DNA from: Legionella taurinensis
GTDB lineage: Bacteria; Pseudomonadota; Gammaproteobacteria; Legionellales; Legionellaceae
Assembly: GCF_900452865.1 (NCBI RefSeq)
Contig: NZ_UGOZ01000001.1
Location: 2,945,001 to 3,009,000, forward strand
Reading direction: 5' to 3'
Length of the DNA stretch: 64,000 bases
Shown here: positions 45,196 through 54,045 of the stretch, piece after piece
Layout of the letters: each line of letters begins with the position of its first letter
Numbering within the stretch: position 1 is the first letter of the stretch
Notes under the pieces: model-generated
The model's database searches: none
What the model was told of the DNA's origin: nothing
The model's input: the letters and a program-made list of their open reading frames with translations, nothing else
Program-made: the position numbers and the translations under genes

Positions 45196-46572
45196 ATGCA
45201 TACGAAAAAGCAAGGTCTGGCTTTCGCATTGCTGGGCGCCCTTTCATTGACGATTCAGGCCGATCCGCCCACCAGCTATATGCCGGTTATTATGAAAGAA
45301 GACTTCCAAAGCGTGGTCAAGCGCATGGAATCACAAAAAGAATCCCTGGCCAAACAACACAACGAGCTCTTGAATCAACGGTATGATTTGAGCAATAAAC
45401 CCTCCAAAACCGCAGCCATGACCGGCGGCAAACCCGTACAGGAAGGGGTGCGAGTCAAATTACCAGCCGGCGTCACCTGGGAATCCCTGTCAAAAATGAC
45501 CCCTGAGGAAATCAAGGAAAAAGGCGTGTTCCCCAAAGGCTTTTTACCCCTGCCCCACCCGCACCATGCCGAGGGCGGCATGCTGTTTCCTCAGTTTGTT
45601 ATCGATGAGATTAAACGTCAGGAACAGCGGGATCTGACCCGCTTTGATCTGGATTTTGATATCCCTGATCATTTTCTGCCGCCGTTTCCCCCGGCTATCT
45701 TTTTGACCACACGTCCGGACTTGGGGGATGTCTCCAAAGGCCAGCTGGTCACCATCAATAATTATTTTGACTTGTTTAACGGCCTGTTAAATCCCAAACA
45801 ACTGGAAGGCCTGCGCCTGCTGGTGACGCCTTTTCCGCAACAACAGTTTAACCAGACCGATGATCGCCGCACCTTAACGCCAAGCCGCGGCGTTGCCTGT
45901 CTTGATTGCCATGCAAACGGACACACCAACAAAGCCACCCATCTGGTGGGCGATATCCGTCCCCAGGAATTCAGGCACCGTATCAATACCCCCAGTTTAA
46001 GGGGAGTGAATATCCAGCGCCTCTTTGGCTCTCAGCGTGCCTTAAAAACCGTTGAGGATTTTACGGAATTTGAACAACGCGCCGCTTACTTTGATGGGGA
46101 TCCGGTCATTGCCACGAAAAAAGGGGTGAATATTCTCGAACGCGGCAGCCAGGTTCACTTTATGGCGGAATTTCAGGCACTGCTGGATTTTCCCCCCGCC
46201 CCCAAATTACGATGGGATGGCAAACTGGATCCTAAAAAAGCCACTGAAGCAGAATTACGCGGGCAGGCTTTATTCTTTGGCAAAGCCCAATGCGCTACCT
46301 GCCATACACCGCCCTACTACACGGACAATACCATGCATAACCTCCACACCGAGCGTTTTTTCAAGCCCGAACTGGTCAATGGGTTAATGGAAAGTGCGGA
46401 CGGTCCGATTAAAACCTTCCCGCTGCGCGGCATTAAAGACAGTCCACCCTATCTGCATGATGGCCGGCTGTTGACGCTGGATGATACCGTTGAGTTTTTT
46501 AATCAGGTGCTGGAATTGCAGCTTAACAGCCAAGAAAAGCAGGATCTGGTTGCCTTCATGCTTACCCTCTAA
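45196..46572 (+). CDS. exported di-haem cytochrome c peroxidase-family protein
   Basis: A signal peptide (GLAFALLGALSLTIQA) leads a 458-aa protein with two c-type haem sites, CLDCH near residue 235 and CATCH near residue 366. The second is followed by the MauG/CcpA-type ending TFPLRGIKDSPPYLHDGRL. The N-terminal 200 residues are unusual for bacterial cytochrome c peroxidases (330-360 aa). They include a Met/Lys coiled segment and LPLPHPHHAEGG. An oxidase or protein-maturation role is as possible as peroxide removal. ATG 45196 has AAGG upstream. A terminator follows the stop. Confidence 0.85.
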   Translation: MHTKKQGLAFALLGALSLTIQADPPTSYMPVIMKEDFQSVVKRMESQKESLAKQHNELLNQRYDLSNKPSKTAAMTGGKPVQEGVRVKLPAGVTWESLSKMTPEEIKEKGVFPKGFLPLPHPHHAEGGMLFPQFVIDEIKRQEQRDLTRFDLDFDIPDHFLPPFPPAIFLTTRPDLGDVSKGQLVTINNYFDLFNGLLNPKQLEGLRLLVTPFPQQQFNQTDDRRTLTPSRGVACLDCHANGHTNKATHLVGDIRPQEFRHRINTPSLRGVNIQRLFGSQRALKTVEDFTEFEQRAAYFDGDPVIATKKGVNILERGSQVHFMAEFQALLDFPPAPKLRWDGKLDPKKATEAELRGQALFFGKAQCATCHTPPYYTDNTMHNLHTERFFKPELVNGLMESADGPIKTFPLRGIKDSPPYLHDGRLLTLDDTVEFFNQVLELQLNSQEKQDLVAFMLTL

Positions 46573-46578
46573 CCCCGT

Positions 46579-46604
46579 AATCCGCTCCTAAATGGGAGCG
46601 GATT
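46579..46604. terminator. bidirectional terminator
   Basis: AATCCGCTCC and GGAGCGGATT form a perfect 10-bp stem around a short loop, followed by TATTTG. It starts seven bases after the di-haem gene and overlaps the last codons of the convergent glycosyltransferase gene. Confidence 0.75.
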
Positions 46605-47583
46605 TATTTGCCGCAAGCAATGCCAGAACCGCATCAAAAACGGCGTCCACTGAAATGGCCTGCAAACCAAGTTTCGGGTTGGCCGTGTCTTCAGCGCGCA
46701 GAACCTTACAGTTTTCTTCAGGCATATAAGGGCCGCAGTCGCCGGGATGAAGCGCTGAAAATAAAGCCACCAACGGCGTGTTCAGAGCCGCTGCAAGATG
46801 CATGACCCCGGTATTGGCTACCACAAGGCCATTTAAGCGATGAAGAAAACACAGGTACCGTTGGAAATCGGGCTCAGTCGGCAATAACACCGCGCAGCCC
46901 TGACTGGCTTTTTGTATTTGCAATCCCAATGTTCGTTCTTCGGGAAGCAGGTCCATCACCACCCGAATATCCATGCCCCTGTTTTTTCCATACTCAGCGA
47001 GCATCACAGCCAGTTTGGCAAAGTGTTGCCAAGGCCACAATCGATGAATACTCTCCCGGCCCTTACCCCATTTATTAAATCCGCTGTAGGTTGGGTGCAG
47101 TCCAATCAAAACCGTACTGGACGTTATGCCCTGAGCCTCTAAAAATTCATTAAGCAACGACGCTTTTTGAGCGTTAAAGGGCAGGTAATGACGCTGGTAA
47201 TTCGTTTCAGGCGAGGGCGTGACTAATGTCAAACAACGCCAGGCGTAATGTTGCAGTTGCGGGCTCTCTTCTATTATTTTAGCCTGCGCGGGCAGCCAGG
47301 AAACCGTGCGTTTTTTCCTCTCAAAACAATAAACCAAATCAAACGACTGTTGGCGAATAAATCGCCTGATTTTGTAGAGTTCCCACCACCGATACAGAAA
47401 ATGATTGTTGTATTGAACCATTGTTTCAGGACTCAGACCAAAGGCTTTCAGAAGGCGAATGCCATCCAGACTGGTAATGACATGAATCCTTGCCTCAGGA
47501 TACAAACGCTGGATTTCTTTCACCGCGGGCAAGATCATCACCATATCGCCCAGACGGCCAATTCTTACAAGTAAAATATTCAT
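46588..47583 (-). CDS. glycosyltransferase family 9 (heptosyltransferase-like)
   Basis: This 331-aa GT9 protein has the N-terminal MNILLVRIGRLGDMVMILPAV, which is the ADP-heptose transferase type. The C-terminal nucleotide-binding region carries GLVVANTGVMHLAAALNTPLVALFSALHP. The family adds heptose or similar sugars to the inner core of lipopolysaccharide. Which sugar this enzyme uses cannot be told. It is not next to other LPS-core genes. Confidence 0.9.
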   Translation of the reverse strand: MNILLVRIGRLGDMVMILPAVKEIQRLYPEARIHVITSLDGIRLLKAFGLSPETMVQYNNHFLYRWWELYKIRRFIRQQSFDLVYCFERKKRTVSWLPAQAKIIEESPQLQHYAWRCLTLVTPSPETNYQRHYLPFNAQKASLLNEFLEAQGITSSTVLIGLHPTYSGFNKWGKGRESIHRLWPWQHFAKLAVMLAEYGKNRGMDIRVVMDLLPEERTLGLQIQKASQGCAVLLPTEPDFQRYLCFLHRLNGLVVANTGVMHLAAALNTPLVALFSALHPGDCGPYMPEENCKVLRAEDTANPKLGLQAISVDAVFDAVLALLAANKSAPI

Positions 47584-47754
47584 ACGATCCGTTACACTGC
47601 CGTGTCAGTTAAAGCACGTTCAACAAAAACAGGTCAGTATAACTCATCCCAAAAAGAGCCGTTAGTTTTTATCCGCTTGATAACAATCACTGGATAATTC
47701 TTTTTCTTGCACTATCCTTAAAGATACCGGATTAGAAAAGAAAGGAAGCGTACC

Positions 47755-47907
47755 ATGAATGACACGGAAGCCCCAAAAGTGAAAAAAGGAAGTGAGGAAG
47801 CCTCTCTGGTTTTGACTCAGCATGAGCTTGAAGAATTTTTAAAAACGCTCATTAGCAGAGACGTGGATTTATACGAAGAATTTGACGTTGTCCGCTCCAT
47901 TAATTAA
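47755..47907 (+). CDS. 50-aa acidic small protein
   Basis: ATG 47755 follows AAAGGAAGCGTACC, a good ribosome site. The 50-residue product is acidic and helical (LTQHELEEFLKTLISRDVDL, ending VRSIN). There is no signal peptide. It stands between two minus-strand genes with its own upstream region of about 170 bp. Codon use looks like its neighbours. The family is not recognised. Confidence 0.6.
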   Translation: MNDTEAPKVKKGSEEASLVLTQHELEEFLKTLISRDVDLYEEFDVVRSIN

Positions 47908-47974
47908 ACAGCCTTTGCTCTCCCACCGGTTAACCTTGAGCAGTCATTCAAGGTTAGTCCAGGTTGTTTGATTA

Positions 47975-48418
47975 TCAGGCCTGATAATCGTATTGCAATT
48001 CCAGCGGCATTAATTCATGCAATCGCTGAAAAAGCCGCAGAATGTCGATGCAAAAAACATGCTGTTGCTGGCGGTTTTCCCACAATTCGTAATCAATTCC
48101 TTTGCGAAAAGCCACCTGGCGCGACAGCTTTTTCATGAGTTGAATGTCCTGATTGGAAAAACCAAGATCAATGTTTAACTCCACCAGTTCCTGTAAATTT
48201 TTATGTTGTTTAACCGGGCGGTGATCATGCAGCAGGAAGGCTTTAAACATCATTTCAAACGCGGTATACATCAGGGATGAAATGGGCGCTAAGGCGTCGC
48301 TGACACCATAACGGGCAATATTGACTTCCGCGTCATTCGCCAGCAAATGCTGCGCACAATAGGCATGCTGGCTTGCTATCTTAAGCATCTCAATGGGCGA
48401 GTAGTAGTGTTTGTCCAT
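47975..48418 (-). CDS. HEPN-like domain protein
   Basis: This 147-aa all-helical protein has the HEPN layout: a first long helix (EMLKIASQHAYCAQHLLAND) and a central SSLMYTAFEMMFKAFLL helix, followed by KQHKNLQELVEL. The RxxxxH catalytic motif of HEPN ribonucleases is not evident at the usual position. No MNT nucleotidyltransferase partner is adjacent. GAGGAATGCC supports ATG 48418 over the upstream ATG. Confidence 0.6.
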   Translation of the reverse strand: MDKHYYSPIEMLKIASQHAYCAQHLLANDAEVNIARYGVSDALAPISSLMYTAFEMMFKAFLLHDHRPVKQHKNLQELVELNIDLGFSNQDIQLMKKLSRQVAFRKGIDYELWENRQQQHVFCIDILRLFQRLHELMPLELQYDYQA

Positions 48419-48523
48419 GGCATTCCTCGTTAGGTTGTGTGCCTTAAGCGGAGCAATCATGCATCATGATAATGGATGTGTATAATACTCTCAATTCATG
48501 TTTGTTTTATTTTATTGTAACCC

Positions 48524-49507
48524 ATGCAATCTTTTCTCAACACACCACTGACCATCGGGACCCTGACTTTGGCTAACCGCCTGATTCAGGGCCCCCTGGC
48601 TGGATTCAGCTGCGCGGCGTTCCGACGCTTGTTTTATCGCTTCGTACCGCCGGCTTACTGTGTCAGCGAAATGATGTCCGCTCACGATGTAGTCTATAAA
48701 CATCATTTTAGCAGCCGCTACCTTTTTCGTGCGCCGGAGGAGACTCATTTATGTTATCAACTCGCCGGCAACGATCCGGCCCTGATGGCTGAAGCGGCGG
48801 CTAAACTGGCGGCGCTCGCCCCCGACTTGCTGGATATTAATTGCGGCTGCCCCAAAGCCAAGATTCGCAAAAAAGGGGCTGGCAGCGCCCTGCTGCAACA
48901 ACCCGACACCCTAAAAGCGATTGTTCGCGCCGTGAAAGACGTGAGCCCCTGTCCTTTAACTGTCAAAATCCGTATCCAGGGCAATGATCAGGACTTCATG
49001 CTGGCAGAACAACTTGCCGAAGCCGGTGCCGATGCCCTGATTGTGCATGGACGCCGCTGGGTGGATGATTATGCTATTGCCTGTGATTTTAAACAGATTG
49101 CCCGCATCAAACGCCACATTGGCATACCGGTTATTGCCAATGGCGATATCCATGACTTAGCCAGCCTGCACAACGCTCGATTGGAAACCGGTTGTGATGC
49201 GTTCATGATCTCCAGAGCAGGCACCGGCAAACCCTGGCTTTATCAGCAATTGCTGCAACAACCCACACTGCGTGCAGACACGGAGCAAGCAAGCGAATTA
49301 TTTCTGTTGCATCTGACTTATTTAAGTGAGCAGGACACTGAATACCAGGCGGTTTTACAAAGCAAATCCCTTATCCGTTATTATTTTAAAAACCGCCTCA
49401 CGCCCTCTGATCTGTCGTCTTTCTATGCCTTAACGAGCCTTGCTGCCATCAAGGACTACATGCGGCAGTGGTGTTTAAGTCAGGCTGCGACCACCGTCGA
49501 CATTTAA
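48524..49507 (+). CDS. dus: tRNA-dihydrouridine synthase family protein
   Basis: This 327-aa FMN enzyme reduces specific uridines in tRNA. The TIM-barrel carries ANRLIQGPLAGFSCAAFR at the start, the catalytic NCGCPKAKIRKKGAGSALL (Cys109), and the flavin-phosphate segment ANGDIHDLASL with MISRAGTGKPWL. Whether it is the DusA, DusB or DusC type cannot be fixed by eye; it is not flanked by fis as dusB usually is. TATAAT at 48481-48486 may be the -10 box. Its last 33 bases overlap the convergent reductase gene. Confidence 0.88.
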   Translation: MQSFLNTPLTIGTLTLANRLIQGPLAGFSCAAFRRLFYRFVPPAYCVSEMMSAHDVVYKHHFSSRYLFRAPEETHLCYQLAGNDPALMAEAAAKLAALAPDLLDINCGCPKAKIRKKGAGSALLQQPDTLKAIVRAVKDVSPCPLTVKIRIQGNDQDFMLAEQLAEAGADALIVHGRRWVDDYAIACDFKQIARIKRHIGIPVIANGDIHDLASLHNARLETGCDAFMISRAGTGKPWLYQQLLQQPTLRADTEQASELFLLHLTYLSEQDTEYQAVLQSKSLIRYYFKNRLTPSDLSSFYALTSLAAIKDYMRQWCLSQAATTVDI

Positions 49508-50218
49508 AATCTGGCCGGTGATAAAGGCATTATCCGCTAAGGCCAGCACCGCCTGAGCAATGTAATCCGGTTGGCCATGACTTCTTAAGGGTGTGCGGGC
49601 AATGATTTGTTCACGCGCATTAAGACTTAAGCTGTTTTCATGCTCTGGCCAGGCAATGGCGCCCGGCGCTACCGCGTTTACGCGCACAAGCGGCGCAAAT
49701 TCACGGGCCAGCGCTCGGGTCTGCATGGCTAAGGCCGCTTTGGACTGGCAATACAGAGCATAGCCCTTTAAAGGCTTATCCGCATGGATGTCGGTAATAT
49801 TGACGATACTTCCCTTCTGTTGCTGCAACCAGGGGAAAGCGGCCGTACTTAACGAAAAAGGGGCAAACACATTCACCTGAAATAATCGACTCTGATCCGT
49901 CACATGCCATTGCTGAACATCGGTACGGAAAAACAGCGACGCATTGTTCACCAACAGGTCAAGACGGCCTGCCCAGCGGGTCACGTCGTCGATAATCACC
50001 TGTCCGGCATCGCCCCGTAACAGGTCACATTGGATGACCCGGGCACTGTCGGCTTGCAAATTGTTCAATATTTTTGCTAAATTAGCGGCCTCGGTCGACG
50101 ACTGATGGCAATGAATGGCCACTTTAAACCCTGCCTGATGCAGGAATTGGACGATGGCTGCCCCGATACGGCGAGCAGCGCCGGTCACCAGGGCAACACG
50201 GCCTTCTTGTTTAGTCAT
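49475..50218 (-). CDS. pteridine reductase, PTR1/FolM type (SDR)
   Basis: This 247-aa short-chain dehydrogenase has the NADPH motif VTGAARRIG. The arginine pattern is typical of pteridine reductases rather than the TGxxxGIG of ordinary SDRs. The active site has Asp in place of the usual Ser: Asp143, Tyr156 and Lys160 have exactly the 13- and 4-residue spacing of PTR1. Such enzymes reduce dihydrobiopterin, dihydromonapterin or dihydrofolate. It lies next to, but divergent from, the MidA-PTPS genes. It overlaps dus by 33 bases. ATG 50218 is preferred to an upstream TTG. Confidence 0.86.
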   Translation of the reverse strand: MTKQEGRVALVTGAARRIGAAIVQFLHQAGFKVAIHCHQSSTEAANLAKILNNLQADSARVIQCDLLRGDAGQVIIDDVTRWAGRLDLLVNNASLFFRTDVQQWHVTDQSRLFQVNVFAPFSLSTAAFPWLQQQKGSIVNITDIHADKPLKGYALYCQSKAALAMQTRALAREFAPLVRVNAVAPGAIAWPEHENSLSLNAREQIIARTPLRSHGQPDYIAQAVLALADNAFITGQILNVDGGRSLT

Positions 50219-50259
50219 TTGATTCAAGGTATTTTCCCCGTTTTTAATGGTATTTTCCT

Positions 50260-51372
50260 ATGAGCAATCCTACTTCGCTTCATCACCTCTTGCAGGAATG
50301 CGGTGAAATTCCCTTCGTGGAATTCATGCAACACGCCCTCTATGCACCAGGCAGCGGTTATTACAGCGCCGGATTGCAGAAGTTTGGTGCAGAAGGTGAT
50401 TTTATCACAGCTCCTGAATTAACCCCGCTTTTTGCACAAACACTGGCGGTACAGTGTCAACAGATTCTTAAGGAACTGGACCGTCCGGTTTTGTTTGAGT
50501 TTGGTGCAGGTTCAGGACGTCTTTGTGTGGATTTACTCAAAGCCCTGGACGCACTGCAGTGCTTGCCAGAGCAATACCTGATTATGGAAGTCAGCGGCAA
50601 TTTACGCCAACGACAACACCAACTGATTCAAGCTGAAATCCCTCACCTTCAAACGCGCGTCCAATGGTTGGAGCGGTGGCCAGAGCAGGGCTTTGATGGC
50701 GTCATGATTGCCAATGAAGTACTGGACGCCATGCCCGTTCATCGCTTTTTGCAAACGGAACAGGGCCTGCTGGAGAGCTGGGTAAGCGTTGATGAACAAG
50801 GCCAACTCAGCGAGCGTTTTAAGCCCTGCGACAATTCCCGCCTGATCAATTACCTGCAACAGGCCTTACCCGACCTACCCTGCCCCTATCAATCGGAAGT
50901 GAATTTATTCACGGAGGACTGGCTTAAGGAATGCAGCCGGATTTTACATCGGGGCGCGATGCTGCTGATTGATTATGGTTTCCCGCGCCATGAATATTAC
51001 CATCCCGATCGCAATCAAGGCACCTTGATGTGCCATTTCCGCCATCACGCCCACAGTAACCCGCTCATTCATGTCGGCGAACAAGATATTACCGCACACG
51101 TGGACTTCACCCAGGTGGCCGAAGCGGGGCACGAGGCGGGTTTTCATGTCGCCGGTTACACCAATCAAGCCTCTTTCTTGCTTGCGAACGGTTTGCTAAG
51201 CTTACTGGAGCGTATAGCCGGTGAGCCGCAACGCATTCGAGCTCAGCAAGCGGTTAAACAGTTAATTCAGCCCGAGGAAATGGGTGAGCTTTTTAAGGTG
51301 ATTGCCTTGACCAAAGGCATCGACTTCCCCCTGCAGGGCTTTCTACTTCATGATAAGCGAGTGAGTTTGTGA
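50260..51372 (+). CDS. MidA/NDUFAF7-type SAM-dependent methyltransferase (DUF185)
   Basis: This 370-aa COG1565 protein is related to NDUFAF7, the mitochondrial complex I arginine methyltransferase. It has FVEFMQHALYAPGSGYYS, then GDFITAPELTPLF and the SAM motif LFEFGAGSGRLCVDLL. VMIANEVLDAMPVHRF is the conserved acceptor-site loop. The bacterial substrate is not known. The gene ends one base before the PTPS-like gene, so they are cotranscribed. Confidence 0.9.
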   Translation: MSNPTSLHHLLQECGEIPFVEFMQHALYAPGSGYYSAGLQKFGAEGDFITAPELTPLFAQTLAVQCQQILKELDRPVLFEFGAGSGRLCVDLLKALDALQCLPEQYLIMEVSGNLRQRQHQLIQAEIPHLQTRVQWLERWPEQGFDGVMIANEVLDAMPVHRFLQTEQGLLESWVSVDEQGQLSERFKPCDNSRLINYLQQALPDLPCPYQSEVNLFTEDWLKECSRILHRGAMLLIDYGFPRHEYYHPDRNQGTLMCHFRHHAHSNPLIHVGEQDITAHVDFTQVAEAGHEAGFHVAGYTNQASFLLANGLLSLLERIAGEPQRIRAQQAVKQLIQPEEMGELFKVIALTKGIDFPLQGFLLHDKRVSL

Positions 51373-51373
51373 T

Positions 51374-51868
51374 ATGAGCAAATATTTAACTACTGTGGAA
51401 TTACAAAAAGAATCCATGAAGTTTTCCGCGGGCCATACGACCATCTTTTCAGCCACCGAGCGCGAACCCTTACATGGCCATATGTACAACGTTTATCTGG
51501 CACTGACAACCTGGGTTGAAGAGAATGGCATGACCTTCGATTACCGCTACTACAAGGAGCGCATTCACAAGCTGTGCAGGCAGCTGAATCAGACATTCCT
51601 GATGCCGCAATTCTCCCCCTTTCTGCAATACGCTGAAGATGAAACGTATCTTTATTTCACTTTTAATCACAAAAAAATTCCTTTCCTTAAAGAAGACGTC
51701 ACGCTCATGCCCTTGACTAACATTACTGTGGAAGAGTTATCACGCTGGTTTGTGCAGGAATTGATTAAAGACACCGCCGAGCTGGACCGTCACCGTATTG
51801 AAAAAGTGGTGGTTAAGGTTTTTTCAGCACCCGGGCAATCCGCCAGTCATGAATGGCAACGCACTTAA
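51374..51868 (+). CDS. 6-pyruvoyltetrahydropterin synthase (PTPS/QueD) homologue with altered active site
   Basis: This 164-aa T-fold protein keeps the three zinc histidines of the family: His21 in FSAGHTT, and His34 and His36 in EPLHGHMY. The catalytic Cys of QueD and PTPS is absent. The motif here is ExxHGH (Glu31), the form described for PTPS-III proteins that replace dihydroneopterin aldolase FolB in folate synthesis. The usual Asp-His of the LDHxxLN segment appears as Asn72-Gln73 (QLNQTFLM). It is therefore not a standard QueD. Neighbours are a pteridine reductase and a MidA methyltransferase. A true PTPS-III or a new activity are both possible. Confidence 0.8.
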   Translation: MSKYLTTVELQKESMKFSAGHTTIFSATEREPLHGHMYNVYLALTTWVEENGMTFDYRYYKERIHKLCRQLNQTFLMPQFSPFLQYAEDETYLYFTFNHKKIPFLKEDVTLMPLTNITVEELSRWFVQELIKDTAELDRHRIEKVVVKVFSAPGQSASHEWQRT

Positions 51869-51870
51869 CA

Positions 51871-54045
51871 ATGACTCAAGTCGTTCAAGTCTGTATTCCA
51901 CACACTCACCGCGATTATTTCGATTATTTACCGGCGGACGCGTTGCCTTTAGCCGGTTCTCGTGTCCTTGTACCGTTCCGTAATAAAATTCGCGTCGGCT
52001 TCGTCACCGGATTCGGTGAGACAGAGCAGGAAATTACCAGCTTAAAAACCATTGAGCGGCTTTTTGATGAAGAACCGCTGTTCACACCCTCACTGCTTGA
52101 ATTGTGTCACTGGGTCAGCCGCTACTACCAGTCGCCGCTGTCCGAAGTACTCCCCCTAGCCCTCCCTAAAAATTATCGCCTCGGCAAAGAAGCGCAATTG
52201 ACTTACGTCGATTATTTTCAATTGGCCCTTCCTGCAAAGGAGGTTTTGCGTCTGATTAATCCCCGGGCGCGAAAACAGCAGCAAGTGCTGGATCATTTCA
52301 TGATCAACCCCAAGGCGGTCAGCAAAAGCGAATTGCAGAAAGCCGGATTTACTTCTATCCTGCTGAGCACGCTGTGCGAGCGCGGCATTCTGGAGCGACG
52401 GCAGGAGTTAGCCTTGCCAATGGCAGGTAATCGCAGTCCCGAGGCCCCGCTCGTGTTAAATGAAGAACAACAGTCAGCGGTCGAAAAAATAACCGCCAAC
52501 ACGACTGGGTATCATTGTTATCTTTTACAGGGTGTAACCGGCAGCGGTAAAACAGAAGTCTACCTTCAGGTGATTAGCACCTGGCTGTCTTTAAACCGTC
52601 AGATTCTGGTTTTAGTCCCGGAAATCGGCTTAACACCGCAATTGATTCATCGTTTTAGCCAGCGACTGAGCGTGCCCATGGCCGTGATTCACTCCGGTCT
52701 CAACGAGCAGGAGCGTCAGCAAGCCTGGCATCTGGCTAAAATCGGAGCCGTTAACGTCGTCATCGGCACCCGCACCGCCGTGTTTACACCCATGCCCCAC
52801 CTGGGCTTGATTATCATTGATGAAGAACACGATCCCTCATTAAAGCAAGGGGAGGGCGTGCGCTATTCCGCCCGCGACACCGCCTTGATGCGGGCGCACC
52901 TTGCAGGCATCCCCATCCTTTTAGGTTCAGCCACCCCAAGCCTTGAAAGCCTGCAAAACAGTCTGCAGGGAAAATACAGCTTGCTGCGTTTAAATCAAAA
53001 AGCGCTCAATCAATCCCCCCTGCATATTCAAATCACCGATTTACGCAACGTTCCGCTTAAAGACGGTCTGGCCGACTCGACCCTTAACACCATGGCTGCC
53101 CATCTGAACGAGGGCAATCAGGTGTTGGTTTTCATTAACCGCCGCGGTTACGCACCGGTTCTGCTTTGTCATCAATGCGGCTGGATGGCGGATTGCCGTG
53201 CCTGCGACAGCCATCTGACGCTGCACCGCCAACGCCAGCAGCTGCTTTGCCACCATTGCGGCTTAAGCCAGGCTATTCCCTCGGCATGCAAACAATGTAA
53301 AAGCCGGGAACTCGTTCCTGTCGGCGTGGGGACGCAACGGCTTTATGATTATTTAAGCCAGCACTTCCCAACCACCCGCGTGATGCGTATTGATCGGGAT
53401 GAAGTGCGTAAAAAAAATGAACTGGATGAACGGCTGGCTCAAATCCATCGCGGGGAGGCCCAATTAATCATTGGAACGCAAATGTTGGCCAAAGGGCATC
53501 ATTTCCCCCGCTTGACCCTGGTCGTGATTGTCGACGTGGATGCCGGCTTCTACAATCAGGACTTTCGTGCCCTGGAGCGTTTAGGTCAATTATTAACCCA
53601 GGTGGCAGGGCGTGCAGGACGCGCTGACAAACGGGGACAGGTGATTATTCAAACCCATTTCCCGACCCACCCGCTGTTAAACACGCTGGTGCAGAAAGGC
53701 TACGATGCCTTTGCCGAAGCCCTGCTGACCTCCCGCCAGCAGGCTGCCCTGCCGCCTTACCATTACCTTGCCGTGATTCGCGCCCAGGATAAAAAGCCGG
53801 CGCCGCTGCTTCAGTTTCTGCATGCGGTGAAGAATCAGTTACAGGATCAAGCCATTGACATCATGGGACCAGCCCCGGCCCCGTTGCCGCGTAAAGCCAA
53901 TCAATACCGCATGCAATTATTATTAAAATCATCCTCCCGTAAATTACTGCAACAGTCATTGACGACCTTAAGGGAGTGGTTAACAATGGATAAATCACAC
54001 AACGTCCGCTGGAATATCGACGTGGATCCCATGGATTTAACATGA
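51871..54045 (+). CDS. priA: primosomal protein N' (replication-restart helicase)
   Basis: PriA is the 3'-5' helicase that reloads the replisome at stalled forks. This 724-aa protein has the DNA-binding start (VQVCIPHTHRDYFDYLPA), Walker A GVTGSGKTEV, the DEEHD Walker B and GSATPSLESL. The eight zinc cysteines are spread over CHQCGWMADCRAC to CKQC near residue 440. The C-terminal helicase motif LTQVAGRAGRADKRG is present. ATG 51871 agrees with family N-termini; an ATG at 51853 overlaps the previous gene. The stop overlaps the thioesterase start (ATGA). Confidence 0.96.
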   Translation: MTQVVQVCIPHTHRDYFDYLPADALPLAGSRVLVPFRNKIRVGFVTGFGETEQEITSLKTIERLFDEEPLFTPSLLELCHWVSRYYQSPLSEVLPLALPKNYRLGKEAQLTYVDYFQLALPAKEVLRLINPRARKQQQVLDHFMINPKAVSKSELQKAGFTSILLSTLCERGILERRQELALPMAGNRSPEAPLVLNEEQQSAVEKITANTTGYHCYLLQGVTGSGKTEVYLQVISTWLSLNRQILVLVPEIGLTPQLIHRFSQRLSVPMAVIHSGLNEQERQQAWHLAKIGAVNVVIGTRTAVFTPMPHLGLIIIDEEHDPSLKQGEGVRYSARDTALMRAHLAGIPILLGSATPSLESLQNSLQGKYSLLRLNQKALNQSPLHIQITDLRNVPLKDGLADSTLNTMAAHLNEGNQVLVFINRRGYAPVLLCHQCGWMADCRACDSHLTLHRQRQQLLCHHCGLSQAIPSACKQCKSRELVPVGVGTQRLYDYLSQHFPTTRVMRIDRDEVRKKNELDERLAQIHRGEAQLIIGTQMLAKGHHFPRLTLVVIVDVDAGFYNQDFRALERLGQLLTQVAGRAGRADKRGQVIIQTHFPTHPLLNTLVQKGYDAFAEALLTSRQQAALPPYHYLAVIRAQDKKPAPLLQFLHAVKNQLQDQAIDIMGPAPAPLPRKANQYRMQLLLKSSSRKLLQQSLTTLREWLTMDKSHNVRWNIDVDPMDLT

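Noticed and set aside
47975-48418. HEPN-MNT toxin-antitoxin module
   Set aside because: No nucleotidyltransferase gene is adjacent and the catalytic RxxxxH was not found.
51374-51868. Plain annotation as QueD (6-carboxytetrahydropterin synthase)
   Set aside because: The catalytic Cys and the Asp-His dyad are both replaced, so a standard QueD reaction is not supported.
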